From NCBI GenBank assembly GCA_002841655.1, contig PHAH01000056.1, positions 1-5,577 on the forward strand: a stretch of 5,577 bases of DNA. Direction: 5' to 3'. The first letter of the stretch is position 1. The number at the start of each line of letters is the position of its first letter. The notes below the pieces were generated by a model, which saw only the letters and a list, made by a program, of their open reading frames with translations, was not told the DNA's origin and did not search any database. Shown here one piece after another: positions 5,433 through 5,577 of this stretch. Source of the DNA: Candidatus Falkowbacteria bacterium HGW-Falkowbacteria-2 (GTDB taxonomy: Bacteria; Patescibacteriota; Patescibacteriia; Patescibacteriales; UBA12465). Both the position numbers and the translations under genes were made by a program.

Positions 5433-5577
5433 TTATTTGATACCGGCCGGAGTTGCGGTCTGAGGACCAGCAGCAACGCCACCCGTATTAGCACCGAGAC
5501 AATAGGTGAGAGTGTAGGAGCCACCTGTGCCACCTACAGGCTGATAAGTATAAACGTAAGGATTGTTTGAAGTAGTA
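5433..5577 (-). CDS. Type IV pilin-like protein, C-terminal 47 residues (N-terminus off the window)
   Basis: The open frame enters from the right edge (first complete codon 5576-5574) and ends at TAA 5435-5433. The visible tail contains NNPYVYTYQPVGGTGGSYTL, then TYCLGANTGGVAAGPQTATP, ending in AGIK. This Gly-rich ending with YxLxYCLG and ATPAGIK is one I recognise from type II secretion/type IV pilin-like (PulG-like) proteins of Patescibacteria. Only one Cys is visible; a partner would be upstream. The prepilin signal that would prove the assignment lies outside the window. A strong terminator follows directly, so it is transcribed apart from the minor-pilin operon, as is common for an abundant major pilin; that role is inferred. 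Confidence 0.7.
   Translation of the reverse strand, partial: TTSNNPYVYTYQPVGGTGGSYTLTYCLGANTGGVAAGPQTATPAGIK

Noticed and set aside
5333..5533. 66-codon minus-strand open frame spanning the terminator
   Set aside because: It overlaps the pilin tail in another frame, runs through a strong terminator and the promoter, and has no family features.

Overview
The window looks like a piece of a Candidate Phyla Radiation (Patescibacteria, probably Parcubacteria/Falkowbacteria-like) chromosome. The evidence is lineage-flavoured protein content: a secreted protein with degenerate copies of the G-x-A-x(4)-G-x-I-x-F-N-C surface repeat, a second secreted protein carrying a YFGSNTGGGNYNFPANIGIG-type segment, a pilin ending in YCLGANTGG...ATPAGIK, and a FemAB-type peptidoglycan-bridge enzyme. 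This assignment rests on family recognition, not on a search. All coding sequence is on the minus strand. TAA, TAG and TGA all serve as stops, so the standard code fits and the TGA-recoding CPR lineages are unlikely.

Reading in the direction of transcription (right to left), the window opens with the last 47 residues of a type IV pilin-like protein (5433-5577), closed by a strong intrinsic terminator (5385-5419). An extended -10 promoter (5368-5376) then starts what appears to be a single seven-gene operon with gaps of only 0-4 bases. The genes are a FemAB/FemX-like aminoacyl transferase (4390-5361), the rRNA-maturation endonuclease YbeY (3939-4385), a large cysteine-rich secreted surface protein (2580-3938), and four class III prepilins resembling PilV/GspI (2059-2577), FimU/GspH (1494-2057), PilW/GspJ (926-1492) and PilX/GspK (548-922). 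The operon ends at a second terminator (501-525). A new promoter (437-465) then drives a secreted fibre- or adhesin-like protein that runs off the left edge (1-366).

The four prepilins in the order I-H-J-K match the minor-pilin sets that prime and cap type IV pili and type II pseudopili. The last one lacks the conserved Glu at mature position 5, as expected for a GspK-like tip subunit. The secreted multi-domain protein directly upstream sits where a PilY1-type tip adhesin would be linked, although it does not look like PilY1. Inference: the window encodes the tip complex of a type IV pilus together with one or two surface proteins, co-transcribed with a cell-wall enzyme and a ribosome-processing enzyme. 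Other points of interest are a YbeY whose third metal-binding His is replaced by Asp, and a predicted leaderless mRNA for the operon.
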